From Streptomyces anulatus (GTDB lineage: Bacteria; Actinomycetota; Actinomycetes; Streptomycetales; Streptomycetaceae): a stretch of 48,621 nt of DNA. The DNA lies in contig NZ_JOEZ01000045.1 of assembly GCF_000721175.1 (NCBI RefSeq), positions 1 to 48,621 of the forward strand, in the 5' to 3' direction. The notes under the pieces are model-generated. The model was given only the letters and a program-made list of their open reading frames with translations, was not told the DNA's origin and did no database searches. Position numbers and translations under genes: made by a program. Positions 15,118 to 22,631 of this stretch are shown piece by piece. Positions within the stretch are counted from its first letter, which is position 1; each line of letters begins with the position of its first letter.

Positions 15118-15788
15118 AACTCCCCTCCTTCCGCCGCTGCGGCCACGCCCCCGGCCCCCTTACTCCCCAGGACCAAGCCGCCCTCGACACGTTCCGCGCT
15201 AACCTCGCGGCCATCGCCGCCGTGCGCGACCCGGAGCCCTGGACCCCCGGCCGCTATCAGGCCCTCGCCGTGAGGGTCGGGCCGTTCATCGAGCGGGCGC
15301 GCACCCGGCCCGGTGACGACCACGGCCCCGACCTCATCGCCGTCTCCCTCGAGAACTCGGGAGGCCCGTACGCGCCCTACGGTGCCCGCTACCGGAAGCT
15401 GGGGTGGCTGCGCTGCGAAACAACCAAGATCCTCGGAGTCTGGAACTCCGCCTACACGCCGCTCACCCACGCGGCGGCGGGACTGGACCTCCCCGACGAC
15501 ATCGGCATGGAACCCGCCCACTACGCCCTCTACATCGAGGCCCGCCGGCGCGACGGCAGCCTCGACGGCCACACCCTGCTGCGCCTCGGCCCGTACACCC
15601 AGACCCGCCACGCCCAGCAGGACGGCGACCGGCTCACCGCCGCACTGGACGGACGGGAGACCACCCTCGCGCCCGGGTTCCGCGTCACTATGAGGTTCGG
15701 GCCGTTCAACGTGAGCGACCACCAGTTGTTCACCGACCCGTACGAGACCGATGTCGTCGCGCTCCTGAACGCCGCCGTCGCGGAGTGA
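15114..15788 (+). CDS. Conserved hypothetical protein, last gene of the left cluster
   Basis: ATG 15114 overlaps the upstream TGA. The 224-residue product has helical residues 15-70 and then a beta-rich part (YRKLGWLRCETTKILGVWN, YALYIEARRRDGSLDG, GFRVTMRFGPFNVSDHQ). Many aromatic residues and no Cys pairs. No family was recognised. It is followed by the strongest terminator of the window. Confidence 0.7.
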   Translation: MKLPSFRRCGHAPGPLTPQDQAALDTFRANLAAIAAVRDPEPWTPGRYQALAVRVGPFIERARTRPGDDHGPDLIAVSLENSGGPYAPYGARYRKLGWLRCETTKILGVWNSAYTPLTHAAAGLDLPDDIGMEPAHYALYIEARRRDGSLDGHTLLRLGPYTQTRHAQQDGDRLTAALDGRETTLAPGFRVTMRFGPFNVSDHQLFTDPYETDVVALLNAAVAE

Positions 15789-15823
15789 ACGGGTGACCGC
15801 TCAGGCGCCCCGATGCTCACTCT

Positions 15824-15870
15824 GAAGGCCCGTACCCCGCCGCGAAAGCTGTGGCGGGGTACGGGCCTTC
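15824..15870 (+). terminator. 18-bp hairpin followed by T-rich tail
   Basis: Arms 15824-15841 and 15853-15870 are perfectly complementary (18 bp, 11-nt loop), followed by TTGCGTTT. This is the end of the 15.8-kb plus-strand gene array and also blocks readthrough from parAB on the other strand. Confidence 0.9.
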
Positions 15871-16059
15871 TTGCGTTTCCGTGCGGCTCCAGAACCTCTC
15901 TGAACGGCACCCAGGTGGCTGCAGCCCCTGCGGTGCCTGGTGTGCGAAATTTCCGACACGCTTTCCGCATACGTCAGCCGACGACCTCAGCGTCCACGAG
16001 ATCCTCGGAACAGCAGCAGCCGTACCTGCGATCCGTTTTCCGGCCGCCACCATGAGCTT

Positions 16060-16075
16060 GTTGACCGCGGTCAAC
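16060..16075. repeat. Partition-type palindrome, copy 1
   Basis: GTTGACCGCGGTCAAC, a perfect 16-bp palindrome, downstream of the parB stop. Five copies occur in this window, all between 16060 and 16559 (16060, 16088, 16412, 16481, 16544). Inferred to be a centromere (parS-like) or ParB/ParA operator site. Confidence 0.75.
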
Positions 16076-16087
16076 GCACGTGGACTT

Positions 16088-16103
16088 GTTGACCGCGGTC
16101 AAC
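16088..16103. repeat. Partition-type palindrome, copy 2
   Basis: Perfect copy of the 16-bp palindrome, 28 bp from copy 1; both are preceded by ACTT/GCTT and lie in the 275-bp gap between the left terminator and parB. That gap holds no credible gene. Confidence 0.75.
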
Positions 16104-16156
16104 ACACCGTGGTGCCTGTCATGACCAGGCCCATGATGTACGGGTCACGTCGTCCG

Positions 16157-17356
16157 CTAGACGTGCTCTCGAAGCGCCTCGATCAAGGCAGTCAGTTCGG
16201 TCGCAGAGAGAGCCGAAGCGATCGTTGCCGCTTGAGCTGCCGGAGTCTCCCCGAGCTCCTTCATAAGGACCTGCGCGTACTCCTCAGCCTCCCCGGTGTG
16301 CTGCGCCGAGCGGCCCTGGGACGGTACGGACGACTGAGCGGGCGGTTCGGAGACTGCGGAGCCCGAGTCGGCCGACCCCTTCCGCTCGGGCACCGGCGGG
16401 GGAGCGGAGGTGTTGACCACGGTCAACACCTCGGGCGTCTCCTCGTCTGGCTTCGCGGGTTCTGCCAACGGCTCCGACGTGTTGACCGCGGTCAACACTG
16501 ATGGCTGCCCATTCGCGGGGCCACCCTCGCCGACGGTCTCCGTGTTGACCGCGGTCAACACGCCTCCGCTCTTGGCTGCCCGCAACAGCTTCTTCTCTTC
16601 GTCCCGCTTCTTTGCTTCCGCCTCCCGGTGCGAGGCCAGGTACTCCATGAGGGCAGAGATGCTCAACCCCGGGTATGCCTTGAGGTGACGAGCCAGCAGA
16701 CGGCCTTCTCTTTCGGGCAGGACGCCAGCACTGAGCTTCTCCTGAATGCCTTCAGGCAGGGTGAGCAGGGCCAGCTGGTTGGTCACCCAGGCCTTGGACT
16801 TACCCAGCCGCTCAGCCGCCCGAGTCTGGGCGCCGGCATCGCCCTCCCCAGCGCAGACCTCTACCAAAGCTTGGACACCACGAGCCCGTTCAACGAGATC
16901 GAAGTCCTCCCGGTCGAGATTCTCCTTGAGGAGGAAATCGACGAAGTCTTCCCTCGACGAGGCGAGGTCGTTCCGCACGACGAAATCGAGCGCCTCGAGC
17001 CCCACGTGATCCGCACTGCGGTAGCGGCGCTCCCCGTTAACGAGCACGTAGTCGGCCACGCCGACGTGATCAGCGTGCTCGGGCCACAGAGACAGGTACG
17101 CATCGCGCGACACAGCGACACACGCTGCGAGCTGCACAGCCCGCAGCTCCTCACCGAACCGGGCCTTCTGATCGTCCGTACCGAAATTCCGGCGAGGGTT
17201 CAGGGGAGTGGGCGTCACCTCGCTCAGGCGGAGCCGCACCAGCTCGTAGGTCGGCACATCGCCCTGCGCAACAGCCTTGGCCCGCCCTCGGTCACTCCGA
17301 CCACGCGGCACCTTGTTGAACGACGACCCATTCCCCAGGCGGTCTGCGGCCTTCAT
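16157..17356 (-). CDS. parB: ParB-type partition protein with palindrome-encoded VLTAVNT repeats
   Basis: 399 residues. ParB N-terminal elements are present: LNPRRNFG near residue 52, VNGERRYRSADHVG near 107, LKENLDREDFDLVERA near 143, followed by the helix-turn-helix AERLGKSKAWVTNQLALLTLP near 180. The remaining half is a Pro/Ser/Glu-rich linker with three heptads VLTAVNT, VLTAVNT, VLTVVNT (near residues 265, 287, 310), each encoded by a copy of the 16-bp palindrome in the minus frame. The C-terminal 40 residues are helical, as for ParB dimerisation. ATG overlaps the parA stop by 4 nt, so the two are coupled. Expected to bind its sites and stimulate the ParA ATPase for replicon segregation. 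Confidence 0.9.
   Translation of the reverse strand: MKAADRLGNGSSFNKVPRGRSDRGRAKAVAQGDVPTYELVRLRLSEVTPTPLNPRRNFGTDDQKARFGEELRAVQLAACVAVSRDAYLSLWPEHADHVGVADYVLVNGERRYRSADHVGLEALDFVVRNDLASSREDFVDFLLKENLDREDFDLVERARGVQALVEVCAGEGDAGAQTRAAERLGKSKAWVTNQLALLTLPEGIQEKLSAGVLPEREGRLLARHLKAYPGLSISALMEYLASHREAEAKKRDEEKKLLRAAKSGGVLTAVNTETVGEGGPANGQPSVLTAVNTSEPLAEPAKPDEETPEVLTVVNTSAPPPVPERKGSADSGSAVSEPPAQSSVPSQGRSAQHTGEAEEYAQVLMKELGETPAAQAATIASALSATELTALIEALREHV
16412..16427. repeat. Partition-type palindrome, copy 3 (inside parB, one mismatch)
   Basis: GTTGACCACGGTCAAC: one central base differs from the perfect palindrome. On the minus strand it encodes VLTVVNT of ParB instead of VLTAVNT. Confidence 0.7.
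16481..16496. repeat. Partition-type palindrome, copy 4 (inside parB)
   Basis: Perfect 16-bp copy, 69 bp from copy 3, flanked by TG...AC to extend symmetry to 18 bp (TGTTGACC...GGTCAACA). Encodes VLTAVNT in ParB. Confidence 0.75.
16544..16559. repeat. Partition-type palindrome, copy 5 (inside parB)
   Basis: Perfect 16-bp copy, 63 bp from copy 4, extended to 18 bp by T...A. Encodes VLTAVNT in ParB. Confidence 0.75.
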
Positions 17357-18507
17357 CCCTTCACCGCCCGAGCAACGGCGCGCATCGCCTCAGACTGCTC
17401 ACACTCCGGCGCCGAGGACAGCAGCGGAGCTTTGAGACGGTTGGCCTCACGCTGCTCCTTCCGTTCAGGGACCACCGCCAGAACCGGCGGATCACCGATG
17501 CCCTTCCAGCTTTCGAGGGATGACGTAGCGATGAAGCCCTTGCGGCTGTCGTACATGTTGACGACGAACCCCAACTTGGTGATGGCCACGTCCAGGTCCT
17601 CCGAGAGATCCTCGATCTGGTCGTACAGCATGTCGTAGGCGTCAGCCGAGCTGTCCTCTGCCAACACCGGGATCACCACGCCTGACGCACTGGGTTCCTC
17701 ACCGCCCCGCGTACGGGCGTAGTAGAGGGCCGTGTCCATGGAGTAGCCCAGGCTGGGCGGGCAGTCGATGACGATGAAGTCGAACTCGCTCTCCAAGGGC
17801 TCCAGCGCCTTCTCCAGGGCGATCTCCTTGATACGGACATGACGTGTCGTCGCCAGCTTCGCATCGAGCAGGAACGCGTCCTTGCACCCAGGCAGAAGGA
17901 ATAGCCGGCCGCCGAAAGCACCCTCCTCTATCGGCACCAGCAGGTCACGCAGCGCGCCCTTTCCCTCGCCCAGCATGTGCTTGGCCAGACTGGGCTCATC
18001 GATGGCGAGCATCTCGTAGCCAAGCTGCTTAGTCAGGTGGCACTGGGGGTCGAAGTCGACGAGCAGGACGCGCTGGCCGATCTCCGCGAGAGCCTCCGCC
18101 ACGCCGGCTGACGTCGCCGTCTTGCCGACACCACCCTTCTGGTTCCCGAACACGAGACGCCTCGCACCGGTTGTGCGGGGGACACGACGGGGCGAAGGGT
18201 GGCTGTCGAGCCACAGCCGGATCGACTGGGCGATGCCCTGGTTGAACGGGATACCCCGGGTCTTGCAGACGTCCTTGAACTCCCCGTACAAGCCCGTCGG
18301 GAGGTACGTAGCGAACGAACCGCCGCCCGACGTATCGACTTGAGGGCGAGGCGTGTCTGCGCTACGCCAGGCATGGACGCCTTCCGTGACGGCATCCTTG
18401 ATGTCCACGCCCAACTCTGCGGCTCGGACCTTCAGTTCTTGCCGCAGTGGGGCTGGGAGCTTAGCAACTACCTTTTCCCGATCATCGGGACTGTATGGGG
18501 CGGTCAT
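17353..18507 (-). CDS. parA: ParA-type partition ATPase with N-terminal extension
   Basis: 384 residues. After a 115-residue N-terminal part containing two ribbon-helix-helix-like segments (LPAPLRQELKVRAAELGV and LPTGLYGEFKDVCKTRGIPF), the deviant Walker A motif KGGVGKT lies at residues 124-130, VLLVDFDPQCHLT follows, and IDCPPSLGYSMD is the Walker B/switch region. The N-terminal extension is typical of plasmid ParA proteins that also repress their own promoter. The start ATG 18507 is preceded on the minus strand by AAGG at 7 nt spacing. Together with ParB and the palindromes this forms the partition module of the replicon. Confidence 0.92.
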   Translation of the reverse strand: MTAPYSPDDREKVVAKLPAPLRQELKVRAAELGVDIKDAVTEGVHAWRSADTPRPQVDTSGGGSFATYLPTGLYGEFKDVCKTRGIPFNQGIAQSIRLWLDSHPSPRRVPRTTGARRLVFGNQKGGVGKTATSAGVAEALAEIGQRVLLVDFDPQCHLTKQLGYEMLAIDEPSLAKHMLGEGKGALRDLLVPIEEGAFGGRLFLLPGCKDAFLLDAKLATTRHVRIKEIALEKALEPLESEFDFIVIDCPPSLGYSMDTALYYARTRGGEEPSASGVVIPVLAEDSSADAYDMLYDQIEDLSEDLDVAITKLGFVVNMYDSRKGFIATSSLESWKGIGDPPVLAVVPERKEQREANRLKAPLLSSAPECEQSEAMRAVARAVKG

Positions 18508-18652
18508 GCGGATACCTTACTCACCCATGTGCGGGTCCGATCGAGCAACACTCGTCAGGAACCGGCGATGGCCGCAGCACCCAGGAAGAAGCTCGCCTAC
18601 GACTTCAAGCGAAGCGATGGCCCTCACCAGCTCAAGGGAGGACCATCAGCAG

Positions 18653-19546
18653 ATGCCGAAGAAGTCCCCGCCGCCCACCTACGTCGACCAACTGCTGTCC
18701 GAGCTGGCCGCCATCGAATCCGCCTACGCCACCGTCCTGAGCAACTCGCAGGTGCGTGAACGGCAAATGGACCTGGGGGCGGTACAGATCTTCGGACATC
18801 CGTGGTCGTGGGTGCCGAGCACGCCCGAAGTTGAGGCCAGCCGGATGGAACTTCTGCGGCAGGTACGCGACTGGGCTCCGCGGTTCCGGCTGCTCTTTCC
18901 TCACCCCACACCAGCTGTGCAGCGAGGCATGGACGACGGACTCCGACTGCTGGAGGACTGGCTGGTCCGCGAGGGCCGGGTGAAGCACCGTGCACCCCAG
19001 GACATCCCGGAGGCGGTGACGCAGTTGAAGAACTCGCTGACGGCGCTGCGTGAGCTGGTACAGCTGCTGCCACAGGACGACTGGGCGGTGCGCGTGGTCG
19101 TCGACACCAACTGCTTGATCGACGACCCCGACGTCACGGTCTACCGGGACGCGCTGGGCAGCCCGCGCTACATGGTTCACCTCCTGCCTGTTGTGCTACG
19201 CGAGATCGACGACCTCAAGCGCGGCCACAACCGCCTGGAGGGCCGGGAGGCAGCGCAAAGGGCAAACCGGAGGCTGAAGGCAATGCGCGACAACGGGGAC
19301 GTCCGTAAAGGCGCCCGCATCGCCGGCGACGTCTATGCCGTCTTCGAGCACACCGAACCCCGCGGAGAAGGCCTCCCCACCTGGCTGGACCTGGACGTCC
19401 CTGACGACCGCTTCATCGCCTCAGCGCTCTTGCTGCAGTCCGCCCACCCTGGCTCCAAGCTGTACGCCGCGACCAGCGACATCAACCTGCAGACCAAACT
19501 TGCGGCGGTGGGCCTCCCCTACGTCGAAGGCCCCGACGCCGTGTGA
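18653..19546 (+). CDS. PIN-domain protein
   Basis: ATG 18653 has GGGAGGA upstream; ATG 18617 in frame is possible. The 297-residue protein has a helical N-terminal half of about 140 residues and a C-terminal PIN domain: VVVDTNCLIDDPDV (first Asp), VVLREIDDLKRGH (Glu/Asp), LDVPDDRFIASALLL (Asp pair) and AATSDINLQTKLAAVG (last Asp/Asn). The acidic quartet needed for metal-dependent RNase activity is visible. No small antitoxin gene lies beside it, so it may be an independent RNA-cleaving or RNA-processing enzyme rather than a VapC toxin. It is divergent from parA. Confidence 0.85.
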   Translation: MPKKSPPPTYVDQLLSELAAIESAYATVLSNSQVRERQMDLGAVQIFGHPWSWVPSTPEVEASRMELLRQVRDWAPRFRLLFPHPTPAVQRGMDDGLRLLEDWLVREGRVKHRAPQDIPEAVTQLKNSLTALRELVQLLPQDDWAVRVVVDTNCLIDDPDVTVYRDALGSPRYMVHLLPVVLREIDDLKRGHNRLEGREAAQRANRRLKAMRDNGDVRKGARIAGDVYAVFEHTEPRGEGLPTWLDLDVPDDRFIASALLLQSAHPGSKLYAATSDINLQTKLAAVGLPYVEGPDAV

Positions 19547-19880
19547 GATCGATGTCTGAGCATCTGCCACTGGGTGGGGCTGCGGTGGCGAGCACTGCTC
19601 ACGAGACCACGGTGGCGACATGTACGCGCCTCGCCGCGATCAGGGCGCGTACACGAACGGGTGACGGTGGCACCCAACACGGCGGTCACTGGCTAAGCTC
19701 TGTCCAACGGCCGTGGTTGGGCCGGGCCCCCTGGACTGCTCTCGGCCCATTCGAGCGTCCCAAGAGGGGGTAAAGGAGGCCAGCTTCACACCACGGCAGT
19801 GCACGCACACGCATGACTCCGGTAGCGGCTTCGTCTCGCCGTACCGCAGGGCCGACGGTACGGGGAAACAGGACCTCCTC
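19547..19880. other. Intergenic region with a 10-bp inverted repeat
   Basis: No gene is credible here. TGTACGCGCC (19621-19630) and GGCGCGTACA (19644-19653) form a 10-bp inverted repeat with 13-nt spacing, which could be an operator or a terminator for the PIN gene. Upstream of the next gene there is a GTAAAGGAGG-like element at 19769-19778 that has no good start after it. Confidence 0.45.
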
Positions 19881-20933
19881 ATGCGCCGTGACCGAATCAG
19901 CAAGCACACAAAACGCCGCACCCTCTACACGAACGAGACCTACACCCAGGCGCGCTCCTCCCTGCGACCTAACCAGCCGCCCATCCCGCCCGCAGAAGGC
20001 GATGAGCAGCGTCACTTCGAAGCCGACCTCTTCCACGAGGTACTCGAATCGCACACAGACTTCACGGAGTTCGCCTTCGGAATCCGCCGGGTGCAGCCGC
20101 AGCCGACCACCATCGAGCTGGTGGTGGAGAGCGACCAGCGTGCAGGCCGGCTGCTCAGCCGGATCCTGCCGTCGTACGAACCCGACGGCGAAGTCCACTG
20201 CATGCCAGGGCTGCGGATCCGGAAGTACACCCAGCGCGGCATCGAGATCCATGTCGCAGGACGCCGGACCTCCGCCTGGCTGACGGGCGTGCCGTCAGGG
20301 GCCTGGAAGCGGCATGAACTCTCTGCTTTGGGTCACCTGTCCGACATGGGATGGCGTCCACTGTGGCGCGGACCTCAGCAGTGGTCAGACGAAGAACTTG
20401 CTTTCGAGCAGCGATGGAACACAGGAAGCTGGAATCAGTACTGGCAAGCCGGTGCCTGGTGTAGCAGCGGCTTGCTGCGGCGCCTGGGGATCTTCCAAAC
20501 GACCACCCCAGCTGACGCGGTCACCGGATACAAAGGACTCGGCATCAACGGGTACGAAGGACTGGGCCCCGTGCGCTGGTGCATCGACATCATCCACCGG
20601 AGCGGCATCCCGTACCGCAGGGAACCACTGGTGGCTGCACTCACTGACCCCGAGTTCGGCTTGCCGGTCGCCCCCGCGCGCCACCTCGACGCGATCTACG
20701 CAGAGCAGAAAGACACCTGCATCCGCTTGGACGACGAAATCCGCACGGGCCTGATCGAGCTGCGCTTCCAGACCTTCAACTACCCCGAGCTGCAGCTCCA
20801 TTTGTGCGCGCCTGAGCATCGGAAGATCGCGGAAGGCATCGAACGACGTATCGATCAAGCCCTGTCCCACGGCACTGAGGCTCGCTGGTCAGTGCTACCC
20901 GCACTCGAGCCAGCTGCCGACTACCGAAGCTGA
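19881..20933 (+). CDS. Conserved hypothetical protein (350 aa)
   Basis: I start at ATG 19881, 9 nt after CAGGA; the frame is open upstream to 19713 but that part reads as intergenic DNA. The N terminus is basic (RRDRISKHTKRRTLYTNET), followed by mixed alpha/beta sequence with many Trp (WLTGVPSGAWKRHELSALG, WNTGSWNQYWQAGAWC) and a C-terminal part LIELRFQTFNYPELQLHLCAPEH. There is no signal peptide, membrane helix or recognisable catalytic motif. The basic start and position between partition and transfer genes suggest a plasmid-specific role, but I do not recognise the family. Confidence 0.75.
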   Translation: MRRDRISKHTKRRTLYTNETYTQARSSLRPNQPPIPPAEGDEQRHFEADLFHEVLESHTDFTEFAFGIRRVQPQPTTIELVVESDQRAGRLLSRILPSYEPDGEVHCMPGLRIRKYTQRGIEIHVAGRRTSAWLTGVPSGAWKRHELSALGHLSDMGWRPLWRGPQQWSDEELAFEQRWNTGSWNQYWQAGAWCSSGLLRRLGIFQTTTPADAVTGYKGLGINGYEGLGPVRWCIDIIHRSGIPYRREPLVAALTDPEFGLPVAPARHLDAIYAEQKDTCIRLDDEIRTGLIELRFQTFNYPELQLHLCAPEHRKIAEGIERRIDQALSHGTEARWSVLPALEPAADYRS

Positions 20934-20967
20934 CGTCCAGTATCGGATTCCCCGATCGCAGCTGAGC

Positions 20968-20988
20968 GCCGTTTCCAATGGAAACGGC
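20968..20988. terminator. 9-bp hairpin (GCCGTTTCC-AAT-GGAAACGGC)
   Basis: Perfect inverted repeat with a 3-nt loop, 35 nt after the stop at 20933 and just before a second hairpin; together they form a bidirectional terminator between convergent genes. Confidence 0.6.
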
Positions 20989-20992
20989 GTGG

Positions 20993-21022
20993 GGCCCGGC
21001 CACCCCTCGGGGTGGCCGGGCC
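20993..21022. terminator. 14-bp hairpin with T-tract, bidirectional
   Basis: Arms 20993-21006 and 21009-21022 pair perfectly with a 2-nt loop and are followed by TTTCC. It separates the plus-strand gene ending at 20933 from the minus-strand gene ending at 21041. Confidence 0.85.
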
Positions 21023-21040
21023 TTTCCGCGTTCCACCGGG

Positions 21041-21754
21041 TCAGCGTCCGGCGTCGATTCCCTTCCACCCGTGCCCGAGCCCGCGGCGCTGTGGCCGCGA
21101 CGCCGGGCCGGAGGGGGGCGGGCGAGTATTCAGCGCGTCCGTTACCTGCCGGGCAGCCGTCAAGGTGAGCCCTGCGGTTACGTGCCCGGAGGCGAGAACC
21201 CGGGCGTACGTCCCCGGCCCGTAGGCGGCCAGAGCCACCGCGAGCGCGGCCGCAGCCGTCTCTGCCGGCCCGGCGCCCCATCGGGGTTCGTCTTCGGCGG
21301 CGGGTGCCTGGCGGGGGAGTTCGCGGCGTGCGGCGAGGAGTACGGCGAGGGCCTGGGCGCGGGCTGCGTCCAGAGTGACGGTCAGCAGGGCGGGGCCGAG
21401 CTGGTGGACCCGGTGCCCGGCGAGGTTGTGCGCGGCCAGAGCCCGCCGCAGGCCAGTGCTCAGCACCGCCGGGTGCTCCTCTGTGCGCTCGGTCAAGCGG
21501 GGCGGTGCGGCTGCGTCCGGCGTGGACTCGACGCGTTCACGAAGCGCGGCGACGGCGGCCGGAATGACCTCCAAGAGCTCTGCGGCCTCCGGGCTGAGCT
21601 CGGACAGCGCTCCAGCGAGCACCTCCAACGCCGTGGCCGCGTCCTCAACGGCGCCGTCGCTCCACCGGTCAGGACCGGAGGCGTCGGCAAGAGCACACGC
21701 GGCGACAACCGCGCTTTCGGCCAGCGGTTCCAGGAGGGTGGTGGAGAGTTTCAT
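21041..21754 (-). CDS. Ala/Leu-rich helical protein, unknown function
   Basis: The start is chosen at ATG 21754 (MKLSTTLLEPLAES); the frame extends further upstream but without a convincing ribosome binding site. The 237-residue product is almost all helix and Ala/Leu/Glu-rich (LEVLAGALSELSPEAAELLEVIPAAVAALRERV, shown here in parts: ALEVLAGALSELSPEAAELL), ending with a basic Arg/Pro tail. No Cys, membrane segment or catalytic motif is obvious. Composition is close to that of random GC-rich frames, but the heptad pattern and codon third-position GC bias support it as a gene. Confidence 0.55.
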   Translation of the reverse strand: MKLSTTLLEPLAESAVVAACALADASGPDRWSDGAVEDAATALEVLAGALSELSPEAAELLEVIPAAVAALRERVESTPDAAAPPRLTERTEEHPAVLSTGLRRALAAHNLAGHRVHQLGPALLTVTLDAARAQALAVLLAARRELPRQAPAAEDEPRWGAGPAETAAAALAVALAAYGPGTYARVLASGHVTAGLTLTAARQVTDALNTRPPPSGPASRPQRRGLGHGWKGIDAGR

Positions 21755-21829
21755 GTCCCGCCCAACGAGTACGGCCAGTCCGCGTGATGCTGGCACTCCA
21801 TGATCGCGGCTGGTCCGGCTCGACGGCCA

Positions 21830-21864
21830 CAGCGGCCCACCAACCACTGAGTGGTGGGCCGCTG
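21830..21864 (-). terminator. 13-bp hairpin
   Basis: CAGCGGCCCACCA (21830-21842) pairs with TGGTGGGCCGCTG (21852-21864), loop 9 nt. It lies downstream of the minus-strand gene at 21966-22271. Confidence 0.75.
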
Positions 21865-21965
21865 GCGCGTGGGCTCATCGCAGGGGCGAGGTACTTCAAC
21901 GCAAGCGCTCCCGCTCGATTCGGCCCGAACGCTCGCGTGCGGATTCGCACGCCGCGCCATCCGGA

Positions 21966-22271
21966 TCAGGGCCCGGTGAGGATGTCGTGAGTGCCGATGC
22001 GGCGCCAGATCACGTGGGGGGTGTTGGGGCGGAGTGCAGGCCCGTATTGCCAGGTAGCGCGTCCTGCGGGTCCAGTGCCCATGGACCAGGTGAGCTCGTA
22101 GATGCCTGATGCGCGTTGGACGCGCTTGATGCGGAGGCCGGTGCGGAAGCGTCCTCCGGTGCGCAGGTCGTCGACGAAGGCTGTCACGGTGCGGCGGAAA
22201 CGGTGGCGTTGTTCTGGGGTGAGGCGGTCCAGGTCGGTGGTGAAGCGGGTCGTGGTCTCGTAGGTCGGCAC
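21966..22271 (-). CDS. RelE/ParE-superfamily toxin-like protein
   Basis: GTG 22271 on the minus strand has GGAGG 5 nt upstream. The 101-residue protein reads TTRFTTDLDRLTPEQRHRFRRTV, then FRTGLRIKRVQRASGIYELTW, GRATWQYGP and ends PHVIWRRIGTHDIL. The order (helical hairpin, then a four-strand sheet with R-x-K, Y-E-L-T-W, and a C-terminal WRRIGxHDI) is that of the RelE/HigB fold of ribosome-dependent mRNA interferases. I see no partner antitoxin ORF on either side; a hairpin at 22295-22315 lies in its leader. So either an orphan toxin-like gene or one with an unlinked antitoxin. Confidence 0.6.
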   Translation of the reverse strand: MPTYETTTRFTTDLDRLTPEQRHRFRRTVTAFVDDLRTGGRFRTGLRIKRVQRASGIYELTWSMGTGPAGRATWQYGPALRPNTPHVIWRRIGTHDILTGP

Positions 22272-22294
22272 GTCGGTCCTCCAGGAAGCACGAA

Positions 22295-22315
22295 GCCCCC
22301 GGGGCTGCCGGGGGC
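22295..22315. other. 8-bp hairpin in the leader of the RelE-like gene
   Basis: GCCCCCGG (22295-22302) pairs with CCGGGGGC (22308-22315). It is 24 nt upstream of the start on the minus strand. It could be a terminator of incoming transcription or an attenuator. Confidence 0.4.
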
Positions 22316-22631
22316 GATGGGTGGCCTACTCGTCGTGAAGGGAGTCGGTGACGTGGTGCAGTGCGCGGCGTTCTTGGCAGTTGGGTGGGGGAGCGGTGCG
22401 TAGGTGTACGTGTTGTGGCGGTAGAGGCGTCTGCTGTCGAACTTCGGGGCGTGTGAGGTGTGTGTGACTGGGTACCGCGCAGCATTTACATGGCCTTGGT
22501 GGTGTCCGCCGGGCGGGCACGACGTCGCCGCGAGTGCCCGCCGTAGGGGATCGGCCGTGAGGTTCCGGTGAACTCTCCCGCCCCACGGGATCGGTCTTTT
22601 GTGCAGGTCAGAGCCGGTGTCCTCTGTGGGG
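22316..22631. other. Gene-free region upstream of the relaxase
   Basis: No convincing ORF on either strand. The stretch 22320-22500 is rich in GTG/GGTG runs and includes the less GC-rich GCATTTACATGG (22483-22494). As the sequence directly ahead of the relaxase gene it is a candidate for its promoter and possibly for nicking-site elements, but no clear inverted repeat/nick signature was found. Confidence 0.35.

Noticed and set aside
16060..16559. Canonical chromosomal parS sites
   Set aside because: The palindrome GTTGACCGCGGTCAAC is unlike the chromosomal GTTTCACGTGAAAC; it must be specific for this replicon.
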